Shown: positions 36,168 through 45,352 of the stretch, piece after piece
How the letters are laid out: each line of letters starts with the position of its first letter
How positions within the stretch are numbered: position 1 is the first letter of the stretch
DNA from: Arthrobacter rhombi
Lineage (GTDB): Bacteria > Actinomycetota > Actinomycetes > Actinomycetales > Micrococcaceae
Assembly (NCBI RefSeq): GCF_900163545.1
Contig: NZ_FUHW01000016.1
Coordinates: 1-64,000, forward strand
Length of the DNA stretch: 64,000 bases
Direction of reading: 5' to 3'
Position numbers and translations under genes: made by a program
The notes under the pieces: generated by a model
What the model was told of the DNA's origin: nothing
What the model saw: only the letters and a program-made list of their open reading frames with translations
Database searches by the model: none

Positions 36168-37250
36168 CTAGTAGGTGCATACCGCCCGGTCCACCGAAAG
36201 CGTCACGGACTGCCCGACATCGAAGGCCTGGTCCCCCATCACTCGGACGGGAACCCGCTCGGGCAATTGTGGGATGGCAACCTGCAGGACGCCGTCGTGC
36301 CCGTAGAAGGACTGATCGACAACGGTGCCGACGACCCCGGGAAGGCCAACGCCTTCGCCGGTGCCGCGCACGGTGATGTTTTCCGGGCGGATGAGCACGT
36401 CGCAGAGGCCCGGGCGGCCATGCCAGGAGCCGATGGCGAGCTCCCCGAACGCGCAGGAGACGGTGGAACCGCTGGTGCCGGTGGCGGCGCCGCAGGGAAT
36501 ATCCCCGTCGACGACGACCGCGTCGCCCAGGAAGCGGGCCAGTTCGATATCGCAGGGCCGGAAGTAGGTTTCACGCGGCTTGCCGGCCTGGACGACCTTG
36601 CCGTGGCGCATCACCACGAGGTGGTCGGCCAGGGTCATGGCCTCTGCCTGATCGTGGGTCACCAGCACCACGGTGGCGCCGATGTCACGCAGGAGGTTGC
36701 GCACTTCTTCGCGCAACGACTGGCGCAGGTAGGCGTCCAGGGCGGAGAAGGGCTCATCGAGCAGGATCACCCGCGGATTGGGCGCGATGGCCCGGGCCAG
36801 GGCGACGCGTTGCTGCTGGCCACCTGAGAGTTCATGGGGGCGGCGAGAACCGAGGTGATCGAGCCCCACCAGTTCCAGGACTTCAGCGACGCGGCGATTG
36901 CGTTCGCGGCGGGGCTGGCCGGTGAGACCGAAACCGATGTTCTGGGCGACCGAGAGGTGGGGGAAGAGTGCCCCGTCTTGGGGGACGATGCCGACGCCGC
37001 GTTCATGGGCGGAAACCAAGGAGCGTCCGTTGGCTGCCACCTCGCGGCCGTCGATGCTGATGGTGCCGGCACTGGGGTCCTCGAAGCCGGCGATGGAGCG
37101 CAGCAGGGTGGTTTTCCCGCAGCCCGAGGGGCCCAGGATGGTGGCGAATTGGCCTTCGGCCACGTCGATGTCGACCTGGTCCAGTGCCTGCGCCGGCTCT
37201 TGTCCGGGGCGCCCGGAGAAGGTCTTGCTCAACCCACGAATCGTCAACAC
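36168..37250 (-). CDS. ferric iron ABC transporter ATP-binding protein (FbpC type)
   Basis: A 360-residue importer ATPase: Walker A GPSGCGKTT at 40-48, signature LSGGQQQR near 143, Walker B VILLDEPFSALD and H-loop VTHDQ. A C-terminal TOBE-like regulatory region of about 120 residues follows (DVLIRPENITV; GVVGTVVDQSFYGHDGVL). GTG start at 37250. It is the first gene of the iron operon and lies 18 bases downstream of a DtxR-type iron box, so it should be iron-repressed. Confidence 0.92.
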   Translation of the reverse strand: MLTIRGLSKTFSGRPGQEPAQALDQVDIDVAEGQFATILGPSGCGKTTLLRSIAGFEDPSAGTISIDGREVAANGRSLVSAHERGVGIVPQDGALFPHLSVAQNIGFGLTGQPRRERNRRVAEVLELVGLDHLGSRRPHELSGGQQQRVALARAIAPNPRVILLDEPFSALDAYLRQSLREEVRNLLRDIGATVVLVTHDQAEAMTLADHLVVMRHGKVVQAGKPRETYFRPCDIELARFLGDAVVVDGDIPCGAATGTSGSTVSCAFGELAIGSWHGRPGLCDVLIRPENITVRGTGEGVGLPGVVGTVVDQSFYGHDGVLQVAIPQLPERVPVRVMGDQAFDVGQSVTLSVDRAVCTY

Positions 37251-37268
37251 ATCTTCAGGCTACCCGAG

Positions 37269-37287
37269 GAAGGTTACCCATACCTAA
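37269..37287 (-). promoter_or_regulatory. DtxR/IdeR iron box upstream of the iron ABC operon
   Basis: Read on the minus strand the 19 bases are TTAGGTATGGGTAACCTTC. Compared with the DtxR/IdeR consensus TTAGGTTAGSCTAACCTAA, about 14 positions agree, including both half-site cores TTAGGT and AACCT. The location between the OmpA-domain gene and the first gene of the Fe(III) transporter strongly supports function. Confidence 0.7.
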
Positions 37288-37345
37288 CGAAGGTGACACT
37301 TCCTACATCACATCCATGTGCACTTATTCGTAGACCCGCTACTTC

Positions 37346-37918
37346 TCAGCCCTGATAAGTGATTTCTACGCGCCGGTTCGCTGCGCGCGTCGAGGGATCC
37401 TGGGGATCCTCGCGCTTGACGGGCCGCGAATCGGCATGACCCTTGACCGTCGCCTTGAGGTCTGAACGCTTCTTGGCGACGGCCTCGGCGACGGATTCGG
37501 CCCGGTCGGTGGAGAGCTTCTGGTTATCGACCTTGCCCTTCACCGAATCGGTATGACCGTCGATCTTGATCTTCGCCCCCTTCGGAACATCCTTCACCAG
37601 CTTTTCGATCCGCTGCGCCGCGGTCCCGGGCAGTGTGGAACTGTCGGGGGTGAAGAGGATGTCGGTCGAGAGGGTGATCGTCGTTTCCTTGTCCTTGGTC
37701 TCCACCTGCTCGACCTCGGAGACCGACCCCTCGAGTTTCCAGGTGTGCACTCCCCGTGTCGGATCCCAGACATGCACCGACTTCGCCAGTTGGGCCTGGG
37801 TGGGCTCGGGCAAGTCCTCGGCCTGGGTGGTGTCCGCGACGGCGATCGCCGGGGCCACCATCAGCGAGACCAGAACAACAACGGAGCCGCGCAACACGCG
37901 CTTCGAGGTCCTACTCAT
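37346..37918 (-). CDS. OmpA-domain secreted protein
   Basis: A 190-residue protein with a signal peptide (about 8-28, ending AVAD), a short linker and a C-terminal OmpA/MotB peptidoglycan-binding domain (about 85-190). The diagnostic GHTDSVKG...NQKLSTDRAESV and NRRVEI motifs are present. In a monoderm it would bind peptidoglycan from outside the membrane. Its start overlaps the stop of the upstream lipoprotein gene (ATGA), so the two are coupled. Confidence 0.88.
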   Translation of the reverse strand: MSRTSKRVLRGSVVVLVSLMVAPAIAVADTTQAEDLPEPTQAQLAKSVHVWDPTRGVHTWKLEGSVSEVEQVETKDKETTITLSTDILFTPDSSTLPGTAAQRIEKLVKDVPKGAKIKIDGHTDSVKGKVDNQKLSTDRAESVAEAVAKKRSDLKATVKGHADSRPVKREDPQDPSTRAANRRVEITYQG

Positions 37919-38505
37919 CGTTGGATCGGCACGTTCGTGAACTCGGGCAGGTCACCGAACAGCCTGAGATCCACCGTGTCGATCTCGTCCTCCGGCGCCG
38001 CATACATCCCCCACCAGATCACCGGCTCGCCGTTGGTGGTCTTGGTCTTCAGGTGGTCGACTGTCCATTTTTTGCTCGATTCACTAATGACCGAGTATTC
38101 CTTCAGATGGTCTCGGTCGATCAGCAAAGGCTCGAACGCGTCGTCTCCAGTCAACTTGTACATCCGCAGGGTTTCCGAGTCGCTGACAGAGGAAAAGTCG
38201 GGCGTCATCACTAACGTGAGCTTCATCGTCTCCCCTTCCACCTTGAGGGATTGAACCCCGAACGTGGTTTTGTCCTTCGTGCCGGGAAGCTGGTACTCCT
38301 GCTCAGCCAGCACCTTGGTCGTATCCATCTCAGCGACTCCGACGCCGGAGTCCTCCTCCACATTCCCGCCATCGTCGCTGGAGGCACTGGCAGTGGCTGC
38401 CGGTGAGGGAGCGTCACTCTTCGGCTCGGAATCGCCGGCACTACAGCCGGAGAGCAAGGTTGCCGCGAGGGCAACGGTCACGAACAGGGGCCAGGTGCTT
38501 TTCAT
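37915..38505 (-). CDS. hypothetical lipoprotein
   Basis: A 196-residue lipoprotein: signal with lipobox LLSGC (Cys near 21), a Ser/Asp/Ala linker of about 35 residues and a beta-rich domain (KTTFGVQSLKVEGETMKLTLVMTP) not recognised further. The ATG at 38505 has GGAG five bases upstream. It is translationally coupled to the OmpA-domain protein, and together they probably form a membrane-anchored/peptidoglycan-bound pair at the envelope. Confidence 0.8.
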   Translation of the reverse strand: MKSTWPLFVTVALAATLLSGCSAGDSEPKSDAPSPAATASASSDDGGNVEEDSGVGVAEMDTTKVLAEQEYQLPGTKDKTTFGVQSLKVEGETMKLTLVMTPDFSSVSDSETLRMYKLTGDDAFEPLLIDRDHLKEYSVISESSKKWTVDHLKTKTTNGEPVIWWGMYAAPEDEIDTVDLRLFGDLPEFTNVPIQR

Positions 38506-38660
38506 CGGGTCTCCGAGCATCGAGTGATAGCGCAGATCAAGACCGCGCCCGTACAACATTGAATATACTCACCAGCTTCGTCGCCCGCTCACATCTGCGA
38601 CGGCCAGCCGGCCCACCCAGGCGCTGGTAACGTGATGAGCCGACCAGCGACGGAGGATCC

Positions 38661-39041
38661 ATGCCGCAACACACCCCGGGCCGCACCATGCATATCGGCG
38701 AATTGGCCGAGCGGACCGGCCTGTCACTGCGCACGATCCGACATTACGACGACGTGGGACTGCTCCCGGCGAGCGCCCGGACCGACGGTGGTTTCCGGGT
38801 CTTCACGGAGACCGACGTCGATCGCCTGACGCATATCAAGGCCATGAAACCGTTGGGGTTCAGTCTCGAGGAGATCACCGAGTTGCTCTCCATCGTCGAG
38901 GAGCCGTCCCCCGGAGCCCAGCGGGTCGAGCGAGCCAGACATTTCTTGGACCGCACCCGCCACGAACGCGAAAAGCTGGCCCGCTATCTGGCCCAGGCCG
39001 ACGAGCTCATCACCGAACTCGAAGGCCTCGCCGGCGCATGA
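38661..39041 (+). CDS. MerR-family transcriptional regulator
   Basis: A 126-residue regulator with an N-terminal winged helix (MHIGELAERTGLSLRTIRHYDDVGLLPASARTDGGFR, given in part; about 10-46) and a C-terminal dimerising coiled coil (about 80-122). It lacks the metal-binding Cys set of MerR/ZntR proteins. The ATG at 38661 has GGAGGA just upstream. Next gene on the same strand is a SulP transporter, 218 bases away; target unknown. Confidence 0.88.
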   Translation: MPQHTPGRTMHIGELAERTGLSLRTIRHYDDVGLLPASARTDGGFRVFTETDVDRLTHIKAMKPLGFSLEEITELLSIVEEPSPGAQRVERARHFLDRTRHEREKLARYLAQADELITELEGLAGA

Positions 39042-39259
39042 GCCCCGGTGGATCCCTGCGTCACCTCCGCACCGCCCAACCCTCACGTTAGGGTAGAGTT
39101 TACTGCGGCCCGTTTCACGGTTGGTCCCTCGAAACCAGCTCGAGGCACCGCCGGTGTTTTGCCCGGCCGCGCAGCGTCGCGCACCCCAGAATTCCTGCAG
39201 CCCCGCCTGCTGCACCCCCGCACTTTGCCCGCTGATGTTTGATTCGAACGGAGGCCCGC

Positions 39260-40771
39260 GTGGCCATCGACACCCCCAGCACGACGCTGACGCCCGAAGA
39301 GCGCCAGTCGGTCCTGCGCACCTTGAAGTCCCCGCGCCTGCTCAAGACCGAGATCCTGGCCGGGCTGGTCGTGGCCTTGGCGCTGATCCCCGAGGCCATC
39401 GCCTTCTCCATCATCGCCGGGGTCGATCCACGCGTCGGATTGTTCGCCGCTTTCACCATGGCCGTCACCATCGCCTTCGTGGGTGGTCGTCCGGCCATGA
39501 TTTCCGGCGCCACCGGTGCCATCGCCCTGGTGATCGCCCCGCTGGTGGCCAGCCACGGGACCGACTACTTCATCGCCGCCGTCCTGCTGGCAGGACTCCT
39601 GCAAATCGTGTTGGCCGTCCTCGGGGTGGCGAAGCTGATGCGGTTCATCCCCCGCCAGGTGATGGTCGGCTTCGTCAACGCGCTGGCCATCCTGATCTTC
39701 TCGGCCCAGGTCCCCGAACTGCTCGGCGTTCCGTGGCTGGTCTACCCGCTGGTGGCCCTGGGCCTGCTCATCGTCTTCGGCCTGCCGAAACTGACCACCG
39801 CGGTCCCCGCCCCGCTGGTCGCCATCGTCGTGATCACCCTGATCACCGTGTTGACGTCCATGAACGTGCCCACCGTCGGTGGCAAGGGAGATCTTCCCGA
39901 TTCCCTGCCGGGCCTGGTCTCCCCGAACGTCCCGCTGAGTTGGGAAACGCTACAGATCATCTTCCCGTTCTCCCTGGCGATGGCCTTCGTGGGTCTACTC
40001 GAATCGTTGATGACCGCCAAGCTCGTCGATGACGTCACCGATACCCGCTCGAGCAAGACGCGCGAGTCCTGGGGCCAGGGCGTGGCGAACATCGTCACCG
40101 GGCTCTTCGGCGGCATGGGCGGTTGCGCCATGATCGGCCAGACCATGATCAATGTGAAGGCCTCCGGCGCCCGGACGCGGATCTCCACGTTCCTGGCCGG
40201 TGCCCTGCTGCTGGTCCTGGTGGTCGCCCTGGGCGATATCGTGGCCCTGATCCCCATGGCTGCCCTGGTGGCCGTGATGATCTTCGTCTCCGTGGCGACC
40301 TTCGACTGGCATTCCATCAAACCCTCCACACTGGCCATGATGCCCAAGAGCGAAACCACCGTCATGGTCGTCACCGTGATCGGCACCGTGGCCACCAACA
40401 ACCTCGCCATCGGCGTCGGCGTCGGCGTACTCACCGCCATGGTGCTCTTCGCCCGCCGGGTCGCACACTTCGTCACCGTCGATCGTGATCTCGAGGAACA
40501 CGACGGCGAACAGCTCGCCACCTACCGGGTCCACGGCGAACTGTTCTTCGCTTCCTCCAACGACCTGTACACCCAGTTCGACTACGCCGGGGACCCCGAG
40601 CGCGTGGTGATCGACCTGCATGATTCCCACCTCTGGGATGCCTCGACCATCGCCGCGCTGGACTCCATCACCGAGAAATACGAGAAGTACGGCAAGGCGG
40701 TCTCCGTCCAGGGGCTGAACACCGCCAGCCTGGAAATGCGCCGGCGGATGGCGGGCAAGCTCGGCGGCTAG
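39260..40771 (+). CDS. SulP-family anion transporter with STAS domain
   Basis: A 503-residue SLC26/SulP permease with about twelve helices (about 30-400: [54 protein letters not shown]), then a C-terminal STAS domain (about 415-500; [20 protein letters not shown]). The GTG at 39260 follows ACGGAGG at six bases and is preferred over the TTG at 39239. It probably carries sulfate or bicarbonate, which cannot be told apart by eye. Confidence 0.92.
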   Translation: MAIDTPSTTLTPEERQSVLRTLKSPRLLKTEILAGLVVALALIPEAIAFSIIAGVDPRVGLFAAFTMAVTIAFVGGRPAMISGATGAIALVIAPLVASHGTDYFIAAVLLAGLLQIVLAVLGVAKLMRFIPRQVMVGFVNALAILIFSAQVPELLGVPWLVYPLVALGLLIVFGLPKLTTAVPAPLVAIVVITLITVLTSMNVPTVGGKGDLPDSLPGLVSPNVPLSWETLQIIFPFSLAMAFVGLLESLMTAKLVDDVTDTRSSKTRESWGQGVANIVTGLFGGMGGCAMIGQTMINVKASGARTRISTFLAGALLLVLVVALGDIVALIPMAALVAVMIFVSVATFDWHSIKPSTLAMMPKSETTVMVVTVIGTVATNNLAIGVGVGVLTAMVLFARRVAHFVTVDRDLEEHDGEQLATYRVHGELFFASSNDLYTQFDYAGDPERVVIDLHDSHLWDASTIAALDSITEKYEKYGKAVSVQGLNTASLEMRRRMAGKLGG

Positions 40772-40869
40772 CCGACCTTCCTCCAAGTCCGGTGCATGAG
40801 CCGGGGGCTAGAGTCCATAGCAGGCGTGGACATGAGGTTCATGCGAACTGCTCGTCTCCGGAGGTCCCG

Positions 40870-42132
40870 ATGCCCAGCACATCCACGGTTTTCACGAATG
40901 CCCAGGTCTTCGACGGGGTGGCCTTCCTTCCGGAGCCGGCAGACGTCGTCTTCGTGGACGGCCGCGTGGCAGCTGTCGGCCCCGGCGCCGGGGATGCGGC
41001 CCCACATGCCTCGGCCACCGTCATCGACTGCACGGGCAAGACGGTGCTGCCCGGGATGATCGACCTGCACATCCATGTCACCTCCTCGAACCCGGGTTCG
41101 TTGCACGCCGTTGCCGAGCCGTTCTCACTGCAGTTCTACGAGTCCGTGCACAACCTCGAGGCCACGTTGCGGGCGGGGATCACGTCGGCCCGCGATGCCG
41201 GTGGTGCCGACCTGGGCGCCCAGGTAGCCCAGGCTTCCGGGCTCATCCAGGGGCCCCGCCTGCGTCTGGCGATTTCGATCATGTCCCAGACCGGCGGACA
41301 CGGAGATTTCTGGCTGCCTTCGGGGGTCTCGGCCCCCGCCCTCGGTCCACACCCCGGACGGCCCAGCGGGGTGGCCGACGGGGTCGAAGAAGTGCGCAAA
41401 ACGGTGCGCACGATGCTGCGCGCCGGGGCCGACCAGATCAAGATCTGCTCCACCGGCGGGGTCCTCTCCCCCGCCGACGATCCCCGCCACTCACAGTTCA
41501 GCCCCGAAGAGATCCGGGTCGTCGTCGACGAAGCCGAAGCCCAGGGCAAGTACGTCATGTCCCATGCCCAGGGCACCGCTGGAATCCGCAATGCCCTCGA
41601 TGCCGGCGTGCGGACCATCGAACACGGCATCTATCTCGACGACGAGACCATCCAGGTCTTCCTGGACCGGGGCGCCTACCTGGTGCCCACGCTGGCCGCC
41701 CCGGCAGCGGTCATCAGGAAGGCCGAGGCCGGAAACAGTGGCCTACCGCAAACCGTGATCGACAAGGCCTACCGGGTCCACGAAGACCACCGGGGCTCGG
41801 TCGCCCGGGCCATTGCGGCCGGAGTAAAGATCGGCATGGGCACCGATTCGGGGGTCGGTATCCATGGCGAGAACCTCGAGGAGCTGGCCCTGTTGGCCGA
41901 CGCCGGGATGTCACTGCAACAGGTGTTGGCGTCGACGACCTCGGTGGCCGGGGAACTGATCACCCCGGAGCACTCGGTGGGTCGGCTGGCCGAAGGTTAT
42001 CTGGCCGATGCCGTGGTGCTCAACGGGAAGCTCGAATCCACCGGGCAGTTGGCGGACCTGCACTCCATGATCGAGCGGGTTTTCCAGGACGGTGTCGAGC
42101 AGTTCGGCCCCGAATCCCGGCCCCGGAACTGA
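40870..42132 (+). CDS. amidohydrolase (prolidase/imidazolonepropionase-like)
   Basis: A 420-residue binuclear-metal hydrolase. The metal motif is DLHIHV (about 65), followed by the Lys in QIKICSTGG for carboxylation, then SHAQG, EHGIYLD and the terminal Asp in GTDSGVG. This matches the group of Xaa-Pro/Xaa-Arg dipeptidases and related amidohydrolases. The ATG at 40870 has GGAGG five bases upstream. It stands alone; substrate unknown. Confidence 0.87.
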   Translation: MPSTSTVFTNAQVFDGVAFLPEPADVVFVDGRVAAVGPGAGDAAPHASATVIDCTGKTVLPGMIDLHIHVTSSNPGSLHAVAEPFSLQFYESVHNLEATLRAGITSARDAGGADLGAQVAQASGLIQGPRLRLAISIMSQTGGHGDFWLPSGVSAPALGPHPGRPSGVADGVEEVRKTVRTMLRAGADQIKICSTGGVLSPADDPRHSQFSPEEIRVVVDEAEAQGKYVMSHAQGTAGIRNALDAGVRTIEHGIYLDDETIQVFLDRGAYLVPTLAAPAAVIRKAEAGNSGLPQTVIDKAYRVHEDHRGSVARAIAAGVKIGMGTDSGVGIHGENLEELALLADAGMSLQQVLASTTSVAGELITPEHSVGRLAEGYLADAVVLNGKLESTGQLADLHSMIERVFQDGVEQFGPESRPRN

Positions 42133-42267
42133 TGTCACTGCGGTGCAGCGCGTGGCATGCTGATCACATGAAACGTGCCGCGCCGATCCTCCGGCACAGC
42201 CACCACCGACAGCGCCGCGGACCGGTTCCCCGAGGACGTCTCCACGGTCACCGTTCAAGGACGCGAC

Positions 42268-43254
42268 CTAGAGAACGGTTACGGGGGCTCGACCCTGGAG
42301 GTCAGCCTCGGGAACTGAGGGGCGGGTGCGCTGGACCTTGCGTGCTGTCGCCAGTCTGGCCAGGACCAGGACGGTGGCGACGGTGACGGCCACCGAGAGG
42401 AGCAGGTCCACGATGCCGACATCATCGGCGTTGGCGTCGGCGACCCCGAAGGCGACGAAGGCGAAGATGCTGGCATTGGTGACGATATGCAGGGCGATCG
42501 CCGCCTCCAGTCCCCCGGTACGCCAGCTCAACCAGCCGGCGGCGATCGCGAAGACCGCGATGTCGAGCTGACCCAGCAGCTCGTAGTCGTGGCCGAGCAC
42601 GAACAGCGGCACCGGCAGCACGATCGCGAAGGCCGGATGCCGCAACCAGCCACCAAGGGTCTGCATCAGATAGCCGCGGAAGACGTACTCCTCGGCAGCT
42701 GCCTGAAACGGGACCACCAGCAAGGCGGCAGCCAAGACGGCCAGGGTCCTGCCGCCGTCGTACATGAATTCCCCGCCCTCTTCGGTGCCGGGCAGGAACT
42801 GTGCCACCAGTTGGGCGATGACGTTGATCCCCAGCGCGGCGCCCAGACACCAGAGCAGCCAGGTCCAGCGCAGTCGCCCGGTGACCGAGGAGAGCAGACC
42901 GACGGGCCGTGTGCCCACGATCAGCGTGGCCAGCCAGAGGGCCGGAATCATCAAGGCCAAGGAGACGAGCAGGGGGATCAGGACGAAGGGGTCGTTCATG
43001 TCCGGGACTCCGGAGCCCAGCAACACTCCGTCCATGATGCGTTCGAATCCGGGGCTCAGCAGCCCGACGATGACGACAGCCAAGAAGGCGGCGATCATGA
43101 AGCCCACATAGAGGCCGACCCCGATCACCCCGACCAGCAGCGGCTTCCACCACCGGTAACCGGCCCCGTCGCGGGCCAACCGGTGATAGGCCAAGGGCGA
43201 GGCGTCGCCGGTCTCGGTAGTCTGCGATGGCTGAGGTGTGTTGGTGCTCGTCAT
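42268..43254 (-). CDS. CPBP-family intramembrane metalloprotease
   Basis: A 328-residue membrane protein of the CAAX-protease/bacteriocin-processing (Abi) family, with about eight helices. The active-site motifs are present: E188-E189 in AAEEYVFRG, H222 in FVLGHDY and H256 in ALHIVTN. The ATG at 43254 is preferred over 43272 because AAAGGA lies seven bases upstream. It is divergent from a two-component system, which may control it. Confidence 0.88.
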   Translation of the reverse strand: MTSTNTPQPSQTTETGDASPLAYHRLARDGAGYRWWKPLLVGVIGVGLYVGFMIAAFLAVVIVGLLSPGFERIMDGVLLGSGVPDMNDPFVLIPLLVSLALMIPALWLATLIVGTRPVGLLSSVTGRLRWTWLLWCLGAALGINVIAQLVAQFLPGTEEGGEFMYDGGRTLAVLAAALLVVPFQAAAEEYVFRGYLMQTLGGWLRHPAFAIVLPVPLFVLGHDYELLGQLDIAVFAIAAGWLSWRTGGLEAAIALHIVTNASIFAFVAFGVADANADDVGIVDLLLSVAVTVATVLVLARLATARKVQRTRPSVPEADLQGRAPVTVL

Positions 43255-43387
43255 GAACCCATCCTTTCCCATACCCCGCCGTCACCGCATCGACCGTCGG
43301 AACGAAAAATATCGGGCCTAAAGGATGAGTGCCAAACCGACCGTGGGGAGGATGTCTGCGCAGTACCGGCTGGATAGGGTTGAGCCT

Positions 43388-44653
43388 ATGACCACCGCCG
43401 AACTTTCTGTCCCACCACGGTCCCGCCTCCGCCGGGCCTGGAGCGGTACCTGGCGTCTGGTGGTCGCCGTGCTGCTCGGGATCGTCGCCTTCGCCGTCGT
43501 CTATGCCCCGGTCTTCGAACTGGACCCCTCAGGGCCTGCCGGGGAAACCTTCGGTGTGCTGATCTTTGTGGACCTGGTCTTGGGGCTCCTCTGCTTCCTC
43601 CTGTATCCCTTCAGGCATCGGGCACCGCGCACCCTCACCATCCTGCTCGTGGTTTTCGCCTCGTTCTCCACCCTGGGCTCGGCCGCCGCGATGCTGGCTC
43701 TCGTCTCCTTGGCCACCCGGCGCCGCTGGGCGGAAATCATCATCGTCTCGGTGCTGTTCATGGGCGCCTCGTTTCTCGTGGAAACCAGCATGCCCCTGCT
43801 GCCCGGGGAGGAACCCCTGGAGCCCTGGTGGCTTGTCGTCCTTTTCGTCGTCATCTTCACCGCCGTCCTGGTCCTGACCGGGATGTATATCGGTGGGCGC
43901 CGACAGTTACGGGCCGCTCTGGAGGCTGAGTTGGCCAGCAACCGGCGCAGCCAAGACGCCCAGTTGGAGCAGGCCCGCGCCAACGAACGCACCCGCATTG
44001 CTCGGGAAATGCACGACGTACTGGCCCACCGGCTCTCCCTGGTGGCCCTGCATGCCGGCGCTCTGGAATACCGTACGGACCTGCCGGCCGAACAAGTCAG
44101 CGAGGCCGCCGGGGTGATTCGCGCCAACGCCCATCTGGCCGTCAGCGAACTCCGCGAGGTCCTGGGTGTCCTGCGTGATCCGGCGACCGTCTCAAACGAA
44201 CCAAACTCCACGACTCCCCCGCCCACGCTCGGACGCCTCGAGGCCCTGCTGGCCGAAAGCCGGGAGGCCGGAACCCCCACCGTCCTGGAGGGGAACCCGC
44301 CCGGAGCCACCGAACTGGAGGCACTGGATGAAACGAGCAGCCGGACCGTGTTCCGGGTCCTGCAGGAGGGGCTGACCAATGCCCGCAAGCACGCCCCAGC
44401 GCAGACCGTCTACGTGCGGTTGGCCGGTAACCCGGGTGGACGGCTCACGGTGTCGCTGCGCAATGGCCTCACCGACAGGACCCGTGCGCTAGTGCCAGAC
44501 GTCAAAGCCACTGGCCCCAACGCTGCCCCGGCCTCGGGCATGGGACTGACCGGACTCTCGGAACGCGTCAGATTGGCCGGTGGATCGCTGAGCGCAGCGG
44601 ACGACGGCGAGGGTCACTTCGTCGTGGAGGCTTGGGTCCCATGGAACCGGTAG
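43388..44653 (+). CDS. sensor histidine kinase (NarL/DesK type)
   Basis: A 421-residue kinase. About five membrane helices (22-170) form the sensor without a large extracellular domain. A coiled-coil linker leads to the HisKA_3 dimerisation box with phospho-acceptor H209 in REMHDVLAHRLS, and a HATPase domain follows (N-box near NARKHA, G-box GMGLTGL). The small extracellular part suggests intramembrane sensing, e.g. envelope stress. Its stop overlaps the start region of the response regulator by 13 bases. Confidence 0.92.
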   Translation: MTTAELSVPPRSRLRRAWSGTWRLVVAVLLGIVAFAVVYAPVFELDPSGPAGETFGVLIFVDLVLGLLCFLLYPFRHRAPRTLTILLVVFASFSTLGSAAAMLALVSLATRRRWAEIIIVSVLFMGASFLVETSMPLLPGEEPLEPWWLVVLFVVIFTAVLVLTGMYIGGRRQLRAALEAELASNRRSQDAQLEQARANERTRIAREMHDVLAHRLSLVALHAGALEYRTDLPAEQVSEAAGVIRANAHLAVSELREVLGVLRDPATVSNEPNSTTPPPTLGRLEALLAESREAGTPTVLEGNPPGATELEALDETSSRTVFRVLQEGLTNARKHAPAQTVYVRLAGNPGGRLTVSLRNGLTDRTRALVPDVKATGPNAAPASGMGLTGLSERVRLAGGSLSAADDGEGHFVVEAWVPWNR

Positions 44654-45321
44654 ATCAGGGCATCCGTGTGGTGCTGGTCGATGACGAGAACCTGGTGCGG
44701 GCCGGGCTACGGCTCATCCTGAACGGGGATCCGTTGATCGAGATCGTCGGCGAAGCCGGCGATGGTGTTGCGGCATTGGACGTGATCCGCGATGCCCGGC
44801 CCGACGTCATCCTCATGGATGTGCGCATGCCGACCATGGACGGGCTGGCGGCGACCCGGGAACTGCTCGCCCGGGACCCCGAGCTGAAGATCCTGGTGTT
44901 GACGACCTTCGACACCGACGACCTGGTGTTGCAGGCTCTGGAGCTGGGGGCGAGTGGCTTCCTCCTCAAGGACACCCCGCCGGCCCGCCTGGTCGAAGCG
45001 GTGCATCACGTTGCCGGCGGCGGGTCCATGCTCTCCCCCGCGGCCATCGGACATCTGGTCACCGCGGCCACCGCCCACCGGGGCCAGGCACAAGCCGATA
45101 CCGAGGCCACCCGCAAGATGGCCCTGCTCACCGAGCGTGAACGAGGCATCGCGACGGCTGTGGCCCGGGGGCTCTCCAATGCCGAGATCGCCGAGCAACT
45201 CCACATCAGCATCACCACGGTGAAAACCCATGTGGGGCGGGTGCTGGATAAGCTCGGCGCCGAGAACCGGGTGCAGATCGCCCTGCTGGTTCACGACGCC
45301 GGCCGGGGCCTCAGCTCCTAG
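44641..45321 (+). CDS. LuxR/NarL-family response regulator
   Basis: A 226-residue regulator. The receiver domain (8-125) has phospho-acceptor D60 in VILMDVRMP, acidic pair DD at 14-15 and Lys in FLLKDTPP. The LuxR helix-turn-helix is at about 160-222 (LTERERGIATAVARGLSNAEIAEQLHIS, in part). The ATG at 44641 is ten bases from GGAGG and lies inside the kinase gene, so the pair is coupled. Confidence 0.93.
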   Translation: MEPVDQGIRVVLVDDENLVRAGLRLILNGDPLIEIVGEAGDGVAALDVIRDARPDVILMDVRMPTMDGLAATRELLARDPELKILVLTTFDTDDLVLQALELGASGFLLKDTPPARLVEAVHHVAGGGSMLSPAAIGHLVTAATAHRGQAQADTEATRKMALLTERERGIATAVARGLSNAEIAEQLHISITTVKTHVGRVLDKLGAENRVQIALLVHDAGRGLSS

Positions 45322-45325
45322 CTTC

Positions 45326-45346
45326 GCCCGCAGTGACGGTGCGGGC
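45326..45346. terminator. bidirectional hairpin terminator candidate
   Basis: GCCCGC (45326-45331) and GCGGGC (45341-45346) pair across a nine-base loop in the 31-base gap between the convergent response regulator and the ars flavoprotein genes. Confidence 0.45.
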
Positions 45347-45352
45347 TACCGC

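Noticed and set aside
42133..42267. Short frame ending VTVQGRDLENGYGGSTLEV across the CPBP gene end
   Set aside because: No start with a ribosome site, overlaps the CPBP 3' end, and no family recognised. It could be a gene relic but the support is too thin.
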